Assembly: GCA_937927845.1 (NCBI GenBank)
Contig: CALFXE010000089.1
Coordinates: 1-64,000 of the forward strand
Source of the DNA: an uncultured Paludibacter sp.
GTDB lineage: Bacteria > Bacteroidota > Bacteroidia > Bacteroidales > Paludibacteraceae
Length of the DNA: 64,000 nucleotides
Reading direction: 5' to 3'
In this document: piece by piece, positions 33,904 through 43,503 of the stretch
Layout of the letters: every line of letters starts with the position of its first letter
Position numbering within the stretch: position 1 is the stretch's first letter
The notes under the pieces: generated by a model
What the model saw: the letters and a program-made list of their open reading frames with translations, nothing else
Told to the model about the DNA's origin: nothing
Databases searched by the model: none
Program-made: the position numbers and the translations under genes

Positions 33904-35292
33904 TACTACATTTTCAACATGATGTGTATGTGGAAACATGTCGACCGGTTGCACTTTTGTAACTCTGTACGCAAAATCAAGCATGTTTAAATCACGTGCC
34001 TGTGTTGCGGGATTGCAACTTACATATACTATGCGCTTTGGCTCTGCAAAAAGTATAGCATCGATAACGTCATTATGCATACCTGCACGCGGCGGATCGG
34101 TAATAATAACGTCAGGTTTCCCATGTTCAATAATAAATTGTTGATTAAGAATATCTTTCATATCCCCCGCATAAAACAATGTATTATCAATTTTGTTCAA
34201 TGCTGAATTTACTTTTGCATCTTCTATAGCTTCGGGCACATATTCTATTCCTATAACTTGTTTTGATTTACTCGCAACAAAATTTGCAATAGTTCCTGTC
34301 CCTGTATATAAATCATACACAATTTCATTCCCACTCAAATTAGCGAAGTCACGTGTTACTTTATATAATTCATAAGCTTGAAGAGAGTTTGTCTGGAAAA
34401 AGCTTTTTGGACCTATTTTAAATCTTAACTCTTCCATTGTTTCATAAATACTGTCAGTTCCTTGATAAACAAATACTTCCTGATCAGTAATTGTATCATT
34501 TGCTTTTGAGTTTATAATATATAATAATGATGTTATTTCAGGAAATGTCTCAGCCAGATGTTGAAGTAATGCTTCTCTCTTAATCTTATCCTCATGAAAA
34601 AATACCATGATTAACATCAACTCTCCTGTTGTACTTGTGCGAACTACCATAGTGCGCAGAAAACCTTCCTGTTTTCTTAAATCGAAGAAAGTCAGCTTGT
34701 TTTTGAAAGCATATTCACGAATTTCATTCCTTAGTTTATTGGAAATATCATCTTGTAACCAGCATTTGTTGATATCTAAAACTTTATCAAACATTCCGGG
34801 AATATGGAAGCCTACGCCGTTCATGTTATGCTCCTGACTTGAATTCATTTCTTCGGTAGTAAGCCATTTTTTATTAGAGAAGGTGAATTCGAGCTTGTTT
34901 CTGTAAAACTCAGTGTTTTTAGAACCTAAAATCGGATATATTTCAGGCAATTTGATTTTTCCAATACGCGTTAAATTATCTATAACTTGCTGATGTTTAA
35001 ACTTTAGCTGTAGATTATACGGTAGCATTTGCCATTTACATCCACCACATATACCAAAATGTTCACAAACAGGCTCTATTCTATCTTTAGAATATTCATG
35101 AAATTTAATTACACGAGCTTCAAGATATGCACTTTTCTTCTTAGTTACCTGCAAATCAACTATATCACCGGGAATTACATGTGGTATAAAAACTACCTTT
35201 TCATCTATACGTGCAATTGCTTTTCCTTCAGCAGCTATGTCTGTAATTAATATTTTCTCTAAAATAGGATGTGGTCTTTTGGTCTTTGCCAT
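33886..35292 (-). CDS. rlmD: 23S rRNA (uracil-5-)-methyltransferase, RlmD/RumA type
   Basis: The 468-residue enzyme has an N-terminal TRAM domain, the Fe-S cluster cysteines of RumA (CEHFGICGGCKWQM: Cys76, 82, 85, with a fourth in INKCWLQ), a SAM-binding domain (VYDLYTGTGTIANF) and the catalytic blocks ITDPPRAGMH and YVSCNPATQARDL. It methylates a uridine of 23S rRNA at C5; RlmD versus a RlmCD-type specificity cannot be settled by eye. It is alone on its strand between ptb and the Cys-rich gene. Confidence 0.92.
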   Translation of the reverse strand: MAKTKRPHPILEKILITDIAAEGKAIARIDEKVVFIPHVIPGDIVDLQVTKKKSAYLEARVIKFHEYSKDRIEPVCEHFGICGGCKWQMLPYNLQLKFKHQQVIDNLTRIGKIKLPEIYPILGSKNTEFYRNKLEFTFSNKKWLTTEEMNSSQEHNMNGVGFHIPGMFDKVLDINKCWLQDDISNKLRNEIREYAFKNKLTFFDLRKQEGFLRTMVVRTSTTGELMLIMVFFHEDKIKREALLQHLAETFPEITSLLYIINSKANDTITDQEVFVYQGTDSIYETMEELRFKIGPKSFFQTNSLQAYELYKVTRDFANLSGNEIVYDLYTGTGTIANFVASKSKQVIGIEYVPEAIEDAKVNSALNKIDNTLFYAGDMKDILNQQFIIEHGKPDVIITDPPRAGMHNDVIDAILFAEPKRIVYVSCNPATQARDLNMLDFAYRVTKVQPVDMFPHTHHVENVVLLERK

Positions 35293-35361
35293 TGAAATTG
35301 TTATTTTGCTTTTGAATTGTTTTTAATAAAAATGATAAAGATAATAAACACGATAAATAGA

Positions 35362-36255
35362 TCAAATCAGGCAAGCTAAAGCTATACTGTTAAATTTTGT
35401 TTCTATAGAATCGCTTCTTGATGTTAGTATGACAGGCTTTTCAGTCCCGAACGTCATACCTCCAATTTGTGCATGAGCAAAAGTTATCATGCTTTTATAG
35501 AATATATTTGCTGCATCTAAATCAGGAAAAACCAGAATATCGGCATCACCTTTTATCGGAGTATCAATTTTCTTAATCTTGCCTAATTCCGGATTTACTG
35601 CTAAAAATAAATCTAACGGTCCGTCTATTACAACTTCACCAAAAGCTCCTTCTTGTGCTTTGTCTAAAATAGTTTGATAATCAGTCATGAAATTTAACTT
35701 ATGATTCATTTTTTCCGTTCCGTGTAATAAGGCAATTTTAGGTTGTGTAATACCAAATTTTTTTGCTGTATCAATGGCATAATTTATCATAGCAATACGT
35801 TGTCGTAAATTCGGAGATGGTATCACTGCCGGATCGGTTATGAACATAAGTTTCTGATAATGTGGTGTCTCTACAGCAGCTACAAAGCTAATAACATTTC
35901 CGTAGGGCACTAAACCATATTCTTTGTTCAATATGGCATGAAGTAACACGTCTGTATTTACTAATCCTTTCATTATCATATCAGCATTGCCACTTTTCAC
36001 CATTTTTACTGCCCAAGTTGAGGCATCTGTTTGGTTATCGCAATGTGTAAAACTTATATTGTTTTCCTCAATAAAGTCCATATTAAAATCATGTATGTTC
36101 CCGATTATGTGGGTTGTAATAAATCCCATATCCATAGCTCGTTTTATAGCTTCTAATGAATGGTCGTCTGATGGGTTGACCGCAACTAATCTTTTGATGC
36201 TTCTTAGTTGTTGTAAATGTTCTGTAAGTTCGGAAAATGATTTGATTGCAAGCAT
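35362..36255 (-). CDS. ptb: Phosphate acyltransferase, phosphate butyryltransferase type
   Basis: The 297-residue protein belongs to the phosphate acetyl/butyryl transferase family (AVNPSDDHSLEAIKRAMDMGF, IMKGLVNTDVLLHAILN, ITDPAVIPSPNLRQR, GDADILVFPDLDAANIFYKSM, GGMTFGTEKPVILTSRSDS). Length and the lack of extra domains favour Ptb over Pta. Ptb converts butyryl-CoA or a branched-chain acyl-CoA to the acyl phosphate. In many Bacteroidales the partner butyrate kinase gene is adjacent; here it is not, the next gene being rlmD. I start at ATG 36255, since the upstream 10 residues to 36285 are unconserved. Confidence 0.88.
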   Translation of the reverse strand: MLAIKSFSELTEHLQQLRSIKRLVAVNPSDDHSLEAIKRAMDMGFITTHIIGNIHDFNMDFIEENNISFTHCDNQTDASTWAVKMVKSGNADMIMKGLVNTDVLLHAILNKEYGLVPYGNVISFVAAVETPHYQKLMFITDPAVIPSPNLRQRIAMINYAIDTAKKFGITQPKIALLHGTEKMNHKLNFMTDYQTILDKAQEGAFGEVVIDGPLDLFLAVNPELGKIKKIDTPIKGDADILVFPDLDAANIFYKSMITFAHAQIGGMTFGTEKPVILTSRSDSIETKFNSIALACLI

Positions 36256-36282
36256 AAAGTAGCTTTTAAATTTTTTATCAAA

Positions 36283-36290
36283 CAAAAGTA
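36283..36290 (-). promoter_or_regulatory. Putative -7 box for ptb
   Basis: Minus-strand TACTTTTG, 27 nt before the ATG at 36255, which favours that start over 36285. No clear -33. Confidence 0.45.
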
Positions 36291-36375
36291 GTAATTTTCG
36301 TTGAATAGTAAACTTTCAATCAAATTCAAATTCCTAATAAATGTTTTTTTAGTTACTTGAAAAGAATTTTCTTTG

Positions 36376-36383
36376 TATCTTTG
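36376..36383 (+). promoter_or_regulatory. Putative -7 box for the DUF2723 gene
   Basis: TATCTTTG, a strong TAnnTTTG match, 72 nt before the ATG at 36456. A TTG at 36357 is 16 nt upstream, slightly too close. Confidence 0.5.
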
Positions 36384-36455
36384 ACCGATTTTTCGTGAAT
36401 TAATTAAGTCTCAATTTATTATACCTTCTTTTGAAGAAAATTAAAGTGCTTTAAA

Positions 36456-39400
36456 ATGAAAAAGTTCAGATTGCTTAATAATGTTTTTGGGTGGATTGCT
36501 TTTGCTATAGCAGCAGCTACTTATCTGTCAACAATGGAACCTACAGCAAGTTTTTGGGATTGTGGGGAGTTTATCTCTACTGCTTTTAAATTAGATGTGG
36601 GTCATCCTCCGGGAGCACCTTTTTTTATGTTAATCGGACGCTTTTTCTCGCTGTTTGCTTCTGATGCTACTCAAGTTGCTTTAATGATTAATACTTTGTC
36701 TGCTCTGGCAAGTGCTTTTACTATCTTGTTCTTATTCTGGACTATAACTCATCTCGCACGAAAAATTGTTATAACTGATAATGAAGGGTATTCTGTCGCT
36801 AAAACTTGGGGCATCTTAGGTGCAGGTATGGTGGGTGCTCTTGCTTATACTTTCTCCGATACTTTCTGGTTTTCTGCCGTTGAGGGTGAAGTGTATGCTT
36901 CTTCGTCGCTTTTTACCGCTGTAGTTTTTTGGGCTATTCTGAAATGGGAACGTGTTGCTGATCGTCAGGGTTCCGACAAGTGGCTTATTTTAATTGCTTA
37001 TTTGATGGGACTTTCAATAGGTGTCCACTTACTTAATTTGCTTGCTATTCCGGCTATTGCTTTAGTTTATTATTTTAAAAATTATAAAGTTACTCCATGG
37101 GGTGTGGTAGGTGCTATGCTTGTGTCGATTACAATTCTGGGTACTGTATTATATGGTATTATACCCGGTTCTGTTGAAGTAGCAAGCTGGTTTGAATTGT
37201 TTTTTGTGAATACACTTGGATTACCTTTTAATAGTGGAATGTATGTTTATTTGGTGCTAACTATTGCAATTCTGATTTGGGCTATATATGAAACTCATAC
37301 TCAGAAAAATAATGTGCGGATGATTGTTTCTTTCATTGCTGCTATTACAAGTGTTGGGATACCATTCTTTGGTTCACATTTTATATTAGGAGTAGTGATA
37401 GTGGCTGCATTGTTTTTTATTTTCTTTAAATTTAAAAAACTTGTCAATCCTCGTTGGATGAATACTGCAACAATCATGATTACTGTTATACTGATTGGAT
37501 ATTCATCTTATGCGGTTATTGTGATACGTTCTGCTGCAAATCCTCCTATGGATCAGAATTCTCCCGATAATGTATTTGCACTGAAGTATTATTTGAATCG
37601 TGAGCAGTATGGTGACCGACCTCTGTTTTACGGACAGGCTTATAACGCTCCGGTTAAATTAGATATTGTCGGAAATACTTGCATTCCTAAGTATAAAACA
37701 GGTGCACCTTCTTATGCTCCTATGCCTAAAACTGATAAGAATGAGAAAGATCAGTATTTTGTAACCGGTAATAAAATTGATTATGTGATGGATGATCGTT
37801 TTAATATGTTCTTCCCACGAATGTATAGTACAACTCCCTCGCATGTCAGTGCATACAAAGCATGGGGAGAAGTGAAAGGTAAAAGGGTAAGATTTGATTA
37901 TTGTGGACAAGACCGTACTGAATATGTGCCTACTTTTACCGAGAATTTAAGATTCTTCTTCTCCTATCAGGTTAATTTCATGTATTTTAGATATTTTATG
38001 TGGAATTTCAGTGGGCGACAAAATGATATTCAGGGACATGGTGAAATAGAACACGGTAATTGGATTACAGGTTTTAAATTTATTGATAACAAATTAGTTG
38101 GAAATCAAAATAATCTTCCTTCCGAACTTAAAGATAATAAGGGAAGGAATAAATATTATATGCTTCCTCTAATTCTTGGTATTATAGGTGCTGTGTTTCT
38201 ACTGAAAAATGGTAAAGAGGGTAAACATTCATTTTGGATTACTGCACTTCTATTCTTCCTAACCGGTATCGCAATTGTAATTTATCTTAACCAAACTCCT
38301 TATCAGCCGCGTGAAAGGGATTATGCTTATGCCGGTTCTTTCTATGCGTTTAGTATTTGGATCGGGCTGGGAGTTCTGGGTCTCATTAAGTTTGTTGAAA
38401 AATATCTTCCCAAAACTGCTACGGCAATATTGGTGTCGGTTGCAGCTTTAGGTGTGCCGACTTTGATGGCTGTCGAAAATTGGGACGATCATGATAGAAG
38501 TAATCGCTCTGTTGCACGCGATTTTGGTCATAATTATCTTGCATCATGTAAGGAGAATGGTATAATTTTTACTAATGGCGATAATGATACTTTCCCATTA
38601 TGGTATAATCAAGAGGTTGAGGAAAATAGAACAGATCTTAGAGTATGTAATTTAAGTTATTTGCAAACCGACTGGTATATAGATCAGATGAAACGTGGTG
38701 CGTATCTATCACAACCGCTTCCAATATCTTGGACTCAAGAACAATATGTGTCGGGTACTAATGAAGTTATACCTTTAAAAGATATAAATAAAAATCCGCT
38801 TGATGTTGAAACTGCTTTCAAAATTGCACTCGATCCTGAAATAAAAGTTGATGGCGAAAGTGTTATTCCTTCTAAGCAATTGTTTATCCCTGTGGATAAA
38901 AATGAAGTGTTGACATCAGGCGTTTTAGGTGCAGACAGAGAAGATGAAATAGCATCTCAAATTAATTTTGATTTGTCGAGTAAATCCCGTCTGACTAAAA
39001 GCGAATTGATGGTTATAGAAATGTTGAAGGAGAATAAATGGAAACGTCCTTTCTATTTTGCTGTTACAGTTGGCGATGATTATTATCTTGGATTAAATGA
39101 CCATTTCGAACTTACCGGATTAGCTTATCAAATTATGCCAATTGATTCGAAAGGTGAAGGTGCCGGTGTTAATGTCGACGAGATGTATGATAATATGATA
39201 AATAAATTCAGATATGGAAATGTTGCCGATCCAAAAGTGTATCTCGATGAAAATACGCTTAGGATGTGTCGCACTCATCGTATGATGTTCTCTCAGCTAA
39301 TAGGTACTTTAGTTGATAAAAATGATAGTGTCAGAGCAAAAAAAGCTCTCGATTTTGCAATGGAGAAAGTACCGGGAACTACTGTTCGCTACGATTATAC

Positions 39401-39671
39401 ATCAGTACCAATGGCAGAGTCTTGTTACAAGCTTAATGAGTTTGATAAAGCTAATGAAATCATGTCGGCTATTGCTGATGATTGTGTAGAATATCTTACA
39501 TGGTATTTCAGTTTGACAAATGCACAGAGGAAAAGTTCTGAAAATCGTATCGGACATAATTTTGGTGTGTTTAATCTGGTGCTGACTAAAGCTGACAGTT
39601 ATAATCAAACAGAATTTTTGCATAAGTATATGTCTGCTTATGAGCAGTTTTCTAAATATGTAAGAAATTAA
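36456..39671 (+). CDS. DUF2723 GT-C-like multi-pass membrane protein
   Basis: The 1071-residue protein opens with the DUF2723 signature: TYLSTMEPTASFWDCGEFISTAFKLDVGHPPGAPFFMLIGRFF, with acidic residues in the first loop as in GT-C glycosyltransferases of the PMT/ArnT kind. About a dozen transmembrane helices fill residues 10-360 and 560-680, with a further conserved loop NQTPYQPRERDYAYAGSFYAFSIW. The last 350 residues are soluble, end in TPR-like helices and contain NGDNDTFPLWYNQEVEENRTDLRVCN. The family is typical of Bacteroidetes and is suspected of protein or lipid glycosylation; no reaction can be assigned from sequence. A deacetylase gene follows after 6 nt. Confidence 0.87.
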   Translation: MKKFRLLNNVFGWIAFAIAAATYLSTMEPTASFWDCGEFISTAFKLDVGHPPGAPFFMLIGRFFSLFASDATQVALMINTLSALASAFTILFLFWTITHLARKIVITDNEGYSVAKTWGILGAGMVGALAYTFSDTFWFSAVEGEVYASSSLFTAVVFWAILKWERVADRQGSDKWLILIAYLMGLSIGVHLLNLLAIPAIALVYYFKNYKVTPWGVVGAMLVSITILGTVLYGIIPGSVEVASWFELFFVNTLGLPFNSGMYVYLVLTIAILIWAIYETHTQKNNVRMIVSFIAAITSVGIPFFGSHFILGVVIVAALFFIFFKFKKLVNPRWMNTATIMITVILIGYSSYAVIVIRSAANPPMDQNSPDNVFALKYYLNREQYGDRPLFYGQAYNAPVKLDIVGNTCIPKYKTGAPSYAPMPKTDKNEKDQYFVTGNKIDYVMDDRFNMFFPRMYSTTPSHVSAYKAWGEVKGKRVRFDYCGQDRTEYVPTFTENLRFFFSYQVNFMYFRYFMWNFSGRQNDIQGHGEIEHGNWITGFKFIDNKLVGNQNNLPSELKDNKGRNKYYMLPLILGIIGAVFLLKNGKEGKHSFWITALLFFLTGIAIVIYLNQTPYQPRERDYAYAGSFYAFSIWIGLGVLGLIKFVEKYLPKTATAILVSVAALGVPTLMAVENWDDHDRSNRSVARDFGHNYLASCKENGIIFTNGDNDTFPLWYNQEVEENRTDLRVCNLSYLQTDWYIDQMKRGAYLSQPLPISWTQEQYVSGTNEVIPLKDINKNPLDVETAFKIALDPEIKVDGESVIPSKQLFIPVDKNEVLTSGVLGADREDEIASQINFDLSSKSRLTKSELMVIEMLKENKWKRPFYFAVTVGDDYYLGLNDHFELTGLAYQIMPIDSKGEGAGVNVDEMYDNMINKFRYGNVADPKVYLDENTLRMCRTHRMMFSQLIGTLVDKNDSVRAKKALDFAMEKVPGTTVRYDYTSVPMAESCYKLNEFDKANEIMSAIADDCVEYLTWYFSLTNAQRKSSENRIGHNFGVFNLVLTKADSYNQTEFLHKYMSAYEQFSKYVRN

Positions 39672-39677
39672 TGTGTT

Positions 39678-40313
39678 ATGCAGGTTCCTTGTTTTATACG
39701 TCTTTTGTTTCCAAGCACAATATGGCGTATTAGAACTAAATCAAAATTGATATATCTTACTTTTGATGATGGTCCTATTCCGGAAGTTACACCTAAAGTA
39801 TTAGATATTTTAGATGAATATGGATGGAAAGCTACTTTCTTTTGTGTTGGTGATAATGTGCATAAGTATCCGGAAGTGTATGGAGAGGTTTTGAAAAGAG
39901 GACATACTGTTGGAAATCATACCTTTAATCATGTAAGAGGATATAGATATTCGGTAGAGGAATATGTTGATAATGTGAGGCAGGCATCTGAATTTATTGA
40001 TAGCAAATTATTTCGACCTCCACACGGTAGAATAAAATCATCACAGATAAAAGCTCTTAAAAATGATTATGAGATAATAATGTGGGATTTAATTACTTAC
40101 GATTACGACAGGAATAAAAAACCTGATAAAATATTAAAAACAATAAAAAGAAATTTACGAAAAGGTTCAATAGTGGTATTTCATGATTCTTTAAAATCAA
40201 AAGAAAATGTCCTTGAAGTCTTACCCAAAGCGTTGGAGTACTGGACACAAAGAGGATATGGTTATGGAATATTTAAGGTCAATAGTCAACAGTCTATAGA
40301 CCATAGACCATAG
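39678..40313 (+). CDS. Polysaccharide deacetylase (NodB domain)
   Basis: The 211-residue protein carries the carbohydrate esterase 4 motifs: LTFDDGP (metal-binding Asp), GNHTFNH (HxxxH-type metal ligands), FRPPHGR and the late VVFHDS. Such enzymes de-N-acetylate chitooligosaccharide, peptidoglycan or exopolysaccharide. There is no clear signal peptide; the N-terminus MQVPCFIRLLFPSTIWRIR could be a weak membrane anchor. The last residues (NSQQSIDHRP) and the stop are encoded by the beginning of a heptamer repeat array (from 40282). It is probably cotranscribed with the DUF2723 gene. Confidence 0.9.
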   Translation: MQVPCFIRLLFPSTIWRIRTKSKLIYLTFDDGPIPEVTPKVLDILDEYGWKATFFCVGDNVHKYPEVYGEVLKRGHTVGNHTFNHVRGYRYSVEEYVDNVRQASEFIDSKLFRPPHGRIKSSQIKALKNDYEIIMWDLITYDYDRNKKPDKILKTIKRNLRKGSIVVFHDSLKSKENVLEVLPKALEYWTQRGYGYGIFKVNSQQSIDHRP

Positions 40314-40358
40314 ACCATAGACCATAGACTAATCACCAATTACTAATAACTAATCACA
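40282..40358 (+). repeat. Heptamer array from the deacetylase tail to the DUF2851 start
   Basis: Eleven in-phase 7-mers: ATAGTCA, ACAGTCT, four ATAGACC, ATAGACT, then AATCACC, AATTACT, AATAACT and AATCACA. It begins within the deacetylase codons, includes the stop and ends 3 nt before the next ATG (40362). Confidence 0.92.
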
Positions 40359-40361
40359 AAA

Positions 40362-41639
40362 ATGAAAGAGTTTGTTTTACATTACATATGGCAGCATAAG
40401 CTGTTTGTTCAACATGAATTAATATCTACTGACGGTCAGAGGATTGAAGTTATTGATGTTGGGAAGCCTAATATTCACGAAGGACCTGATTTTTTCAATG
40501 CTAAAATCAGAATTGGAAATACGATATGGGCTGGAAATGTTGAAATTCATAACTTTGCTTCTGATTGGAATAAACATCGACATCAAAGCAATAAAAACTA
40601 TCAGAATGTAATTTTACATGTTGTTAAAAAAGCTGATGTGCCTGTGTTTTTGCCTGATGGACAGAAAATTCCTCAGTTGGAGTTGACCTATGCTGATGAG
40701 ATTGAGAGGAATTATGAGGCTTTGCAGTCGAATACAAAATGGATTGCTTGCGAAGATAAATTGTGTGATGTGCCGGATATTATTATCAGTGAATGGAAAA
40801 GTGCGTTGATTAGTGAGAGACTTGAGCGAAAGGTAAAAGAAATTGATGATTTGTTGATGATGAATGATAATAATTGGGAAGAGACCCTTTATTTGGTTTT
40901 ATGTAAATATTTTGGTTTTTCGGTAAATAATGAAGCATTTTTATCATTGGCTAAGTCTATACCATGGGTTGTGATACTGAAAAATTGTGATGAGACATTT
41001 AAACTTGAAGCTTTACTCTTCGGTCAGGCTGGTTTACTTGAATCGTTCGATTGTAATGATGAATATATTCGAGACTTAACATCAGAATATGAGTTTTTCA
41101 GAAGAAAGTACAATCTTCAACCTATGGATAGTAGCAAATGGCGTTTGCTACGTTTAAGACCTGACAATTTTCCGTACATTCGATTAGCTCAATTGGCTTC
41201 TTTGTTAAGTGCTGAGCAAAAGATGTTTTCTAAACTCATTAATAGTACGGATATTAAAAACATTGTTGATATTTTTAAGAATGTAAGTGTTTCTGAATAT
41301 TGGACAACACATTATACGCCGAAAAACAAAAGTACATCGAGGTCGAAGAGAATAGGAGAGAGTTCGATTTTTAGTCTGATTATTAATGTTATAGTTCCTG
41401 TACTGTTTTGTTATGGTGAAAAGACTCAAAATCAGAATTTAAAAGATAGAGCAATGATATTTTTGGATAATTTGCCACCTGAAAATAACCATATTATTAG
41501 AAATTGGAATAATACAGGTGTGAAAATCGAAAACGCATCAGACACTCAATCACTGATTTACTTATATAAAAACTATTGTGAAAACAAGGATTGTTTAAGA
41601 TGTAGGATAGGTTTTAAAGTGCTTACAAAATCAATATAG
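40362..41639 (+). CDS. DUF2851 family protein
   Basis: The 425-residue protein matches DUF2851, a family of unknown function typical of Bacteroidetes: N-terminal FVLHYIWQHKLF, GPDFFNAKIRIGNTIWAGNVEIHNFASDWNKHRHQSNKNYQNVILHVV near residues 44-90, and a C-terminal CENKDCLRCRIGFKVL with three Cys. The N-terminal block with its paired acidic and His residues looks like a nuclease-type or metal-binding core, but I would not assign activity. There is no signal peptide. The Ig-like lipoprotein gene follows within 11 nt, so the two are cotranscribed. Confidence 0.88.
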   Translation: MKEFVLHYIWQHKLFVQHELISTDGQRIEVIDVGKPNIHEGPDFFNAKIRIGNTIWAGNVEIHNFASDWNKHRHQSNKNYQNVILHVVKKADVPVFLPDGQKIPQLELTYADEIERNYEALQSNTKWIACEDKLCDVPDIIISEWKSALISERLERKVKEIDDLLMMNDNNWEETLYLVLCKYFGFSVNNEAFLSLAKSIPWVVILKNCDETFKLEALLFGQAGLLESFDCNDEYIRDLTSEYEFFRRKYNLQPMDSSKWRLLRLRPDNFPYIRLAQLASLLSAEQKMFSKLINSTDIKNIVDIFKNVSVSEYWTTHYTPKNKSTSRSKRIGESSIFSLIINVIVPVLFCYGEKTQNQNLKDRAMIFLDNLPPENNHIIRNWNNTGVKIENASDTQSLIYLYKNYCENKDCLRCRIGFKVLTKSI

Positions 41640-41650
41640 ATTTGGTTAAA

Positions 41651-43450
41651 ATGAAGTTTTTTAGATTTATTATAGTAATTATTGTAGCTTTCACTGCTGC
41701 TTCTTGTGCTAATCGTGCTGCCGGTCCTACCGGCGGACCGAAGGATTCTATTCCTCCGGTTGTAGTACGTTCTTCACCACTTAACGGTGCGCTTAATTAC
41801 AAGAAGAAAGAAATCCAAGTGTTTTTTAATGAGAATGTCACTCTCGATAAGGTAACTGAAAATGTGGTGGTATCGCCTCCGCAAAAGGTACAGCCTGTTG
41901 TTAAAGCTAATGCTAAAGTGCTTACCGTCAGCTTTCAAGAGGATCTTCAGGATAGCACTACTTATAGTATCCTTTTTGGCAATGCAATAGTCGATTTGAA
42001 TGAAAAAAATCCTCTTAAAAACTATGTTTTCTCTTTTGCTACCGGCAATGAAATTGATTCGTTACAAGTGTCGGGTAAGTTATATGATGCTGAAAATCTT
42101 GATCCTGTTCCTAATGTTATAGTAGGACTGCATACAAATCTAAATGACACAGCCATTACGACAGAACAATTTGTTCGAATTGCTAAAACTGATGATGATG
42201 GAGAGTTTGTGATTGGCAATGTAAAAGAAGGTAGTTATAAATTATATGCTCTTTCTGATATTAACAGAGATTTTAAATATCAGCCCGGCGAAAAGGTTGC
42301 TTTTTATGATTCTATAGTCGTTCCGGAAGTTAATGTAATTCAACAAGTTGATACTCTTTGGAAAGATTCTGTTACCATAGATACGATTCAATTTAAAACA
42401 GTACAGAACTTTTTGCCTGTCGGACTTAAAATGCGACTGTTTAAAGAAACAAAAAAGCGTCAGTACTTAGTGAAATCTGAACGTCCTGATGAGAAGTATT
42501 TCAATCTTTATTTTAATGATAAACAAGATAGTCTGCCGGAGATAAATCCTTTAAATTTTGATGTTTCAGCAAGGTTCTTAATACAGAAATCAATCAATCT
42601 TGACAGTCTTGTTTATTGGATACCAGACTCTAATCTATATAAGCAAGACACTTTGATGATGGAGATTAAATATAAAAAATCCGATTCTTTATTTGTCTTA
42701 GTGCCTACTATAGATACTCTGAAATTAGCTCTCAGAAAGCAACCTGTACAAAGTAAAGGTAAATCTAAAGTTGAAGCAAACTTGGTCAAACCGCTCTCTA
42801 TCAAGTCTAATATAGCAGGTAGTTTTGATGTTTATAAATCTGTTTTGCTTGAATTGGATGAACCTTTGGCTTTGGTAGATACTCAGAAAATTCATTTAAT
42901 GCAAAAGGTAGATACATTATTTAAATCTGTAGAATATTCTTTTGCACCCCATGATTCGATAAATAGATCGTTTGTAATCACACATAAGTGGATTCCTCAA
43001 CAAAGTTATGAACTTATAATCGATTCGGCTGCTATGGTCAGTGTTTTCGACCGAGTATCCAATGCAGAGAAGATACCTTTTAAAGTTAAGTCATTGGACG
43101 AATATTCTACGCTTACAATTATACTTGATAGTTACGATCCGCTTGCTGTTATTCAGGTAATTGACTCTAAGGAGACTATAATTCAATCGGCTAAAGCAAA
43201 TCAAAGCGGTACAGTCTTCGAATATATTAAACCCGGCGACTATTTCGTACGACTATTTATTGATAGTAACGAAAATGGTATTTGGGATACAGGAAATCTT
43301 GATACGAGAATTCAACCGGAAGAAGTAATGTATTTCTCCAAAAAACTTACGCTGAAAGCAAATTGGGAAATGGAAGAGTCATGGAATCATCTTGATCCTG
43401 AATGGTTGTTTAGAAAACCGGAAGAGTTAATGAAAACCAAGAAAAGATAG
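41651..43450 (+). CDS. Lipoprotein with bacterial Ig-like domain
   Basis: The 599-residue protein starts with a lipoprotein signal (MKFFRFIIVIIVAFTAASC; lipobox AASC) followed by GPTGGPKDSIPPVV, a conserved opening of a Bacteroidetes family with a Big_5 Ig-like domain (SSPLNGALNYKKKEIQVFFNENVTLD ... YSILFGNAIVDLNEKN). A carboxypeptidase-regulatory-like repeat may follow (VSGKLYDAENLDPVPNVIVGLH). The start is the ATG at 41651; a TTG at 41642 would precede it. It is expected on the outer membrane; its role is unknown. It lies directly after DUF2851. Confidence 0.87.
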   Translation: MKFFRFIIVIIVAFTAASCANRAAGPTGGPKDSIPPVVVRSSPLNGALNYKKKEIQVFFNENVTLDKVTENVVVSPPQKVQPVVKANAKVLTVSFQEDLQDSTTYSILFGNAIVDLNEKNPLKNYVFSFATGNEIDSLQVSGKLYDAENLDPVPNVIVGLHTNLNDTAITTEQFVRIAKTDDDGEFVIGNVKEGSYKLYALSDINRDFKYQPGEKVAFYDSIVVPEVNVIQQVDTLWKDSVTIDTIQFKTVQNFLPVGLKMRLFKETKKRQYLVKSERPDEKYFNLYFNDKQDSLPEINPLNFDVSARFLIQKSINLDSLVYWIPDSNLYKQDTLMMEIKYKKSDSLFVLVPTIDTLKLALRKQPVQSKGKSKVEANLVKPLSIKSNIAGSFDVYKSVLLELDEPLALVDTQKIHLMQKVDTLFKSVEYSFAPHDSINRSFVITHKWIPQQSYELIIDSAAMVSVFDRVSNAEKIPFKVKSLDEYSTLTIILDSYDPLAVIQVIDSKETIIQSAKANQSGTVFEYIKPGDYFVRLFIDSNENGIWDTGNLDTRIQPEEVMYFSKKLTLKANWEMEESWNHLDPEWLFRKPEELMKTKKR

Positions 43451-43470
43451 ATTTGGAAATAAAATTATCA

Positions 43471-43499
43471 CATTGTCATTATTACCACATTGGCACATT
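43471..43499 (+). repeat. Octamer repeats between convergent genes
   Basis: CATTGTCA (43471-43478), a 9-nt unit, CATTGGCA (43488-43495) and a partial CATT. They match YATTRNCA units at 6383, 26371, 31469 and 62954. Confidence 0.75.
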
Positions 43500-43503
43500 C
43501 TCC

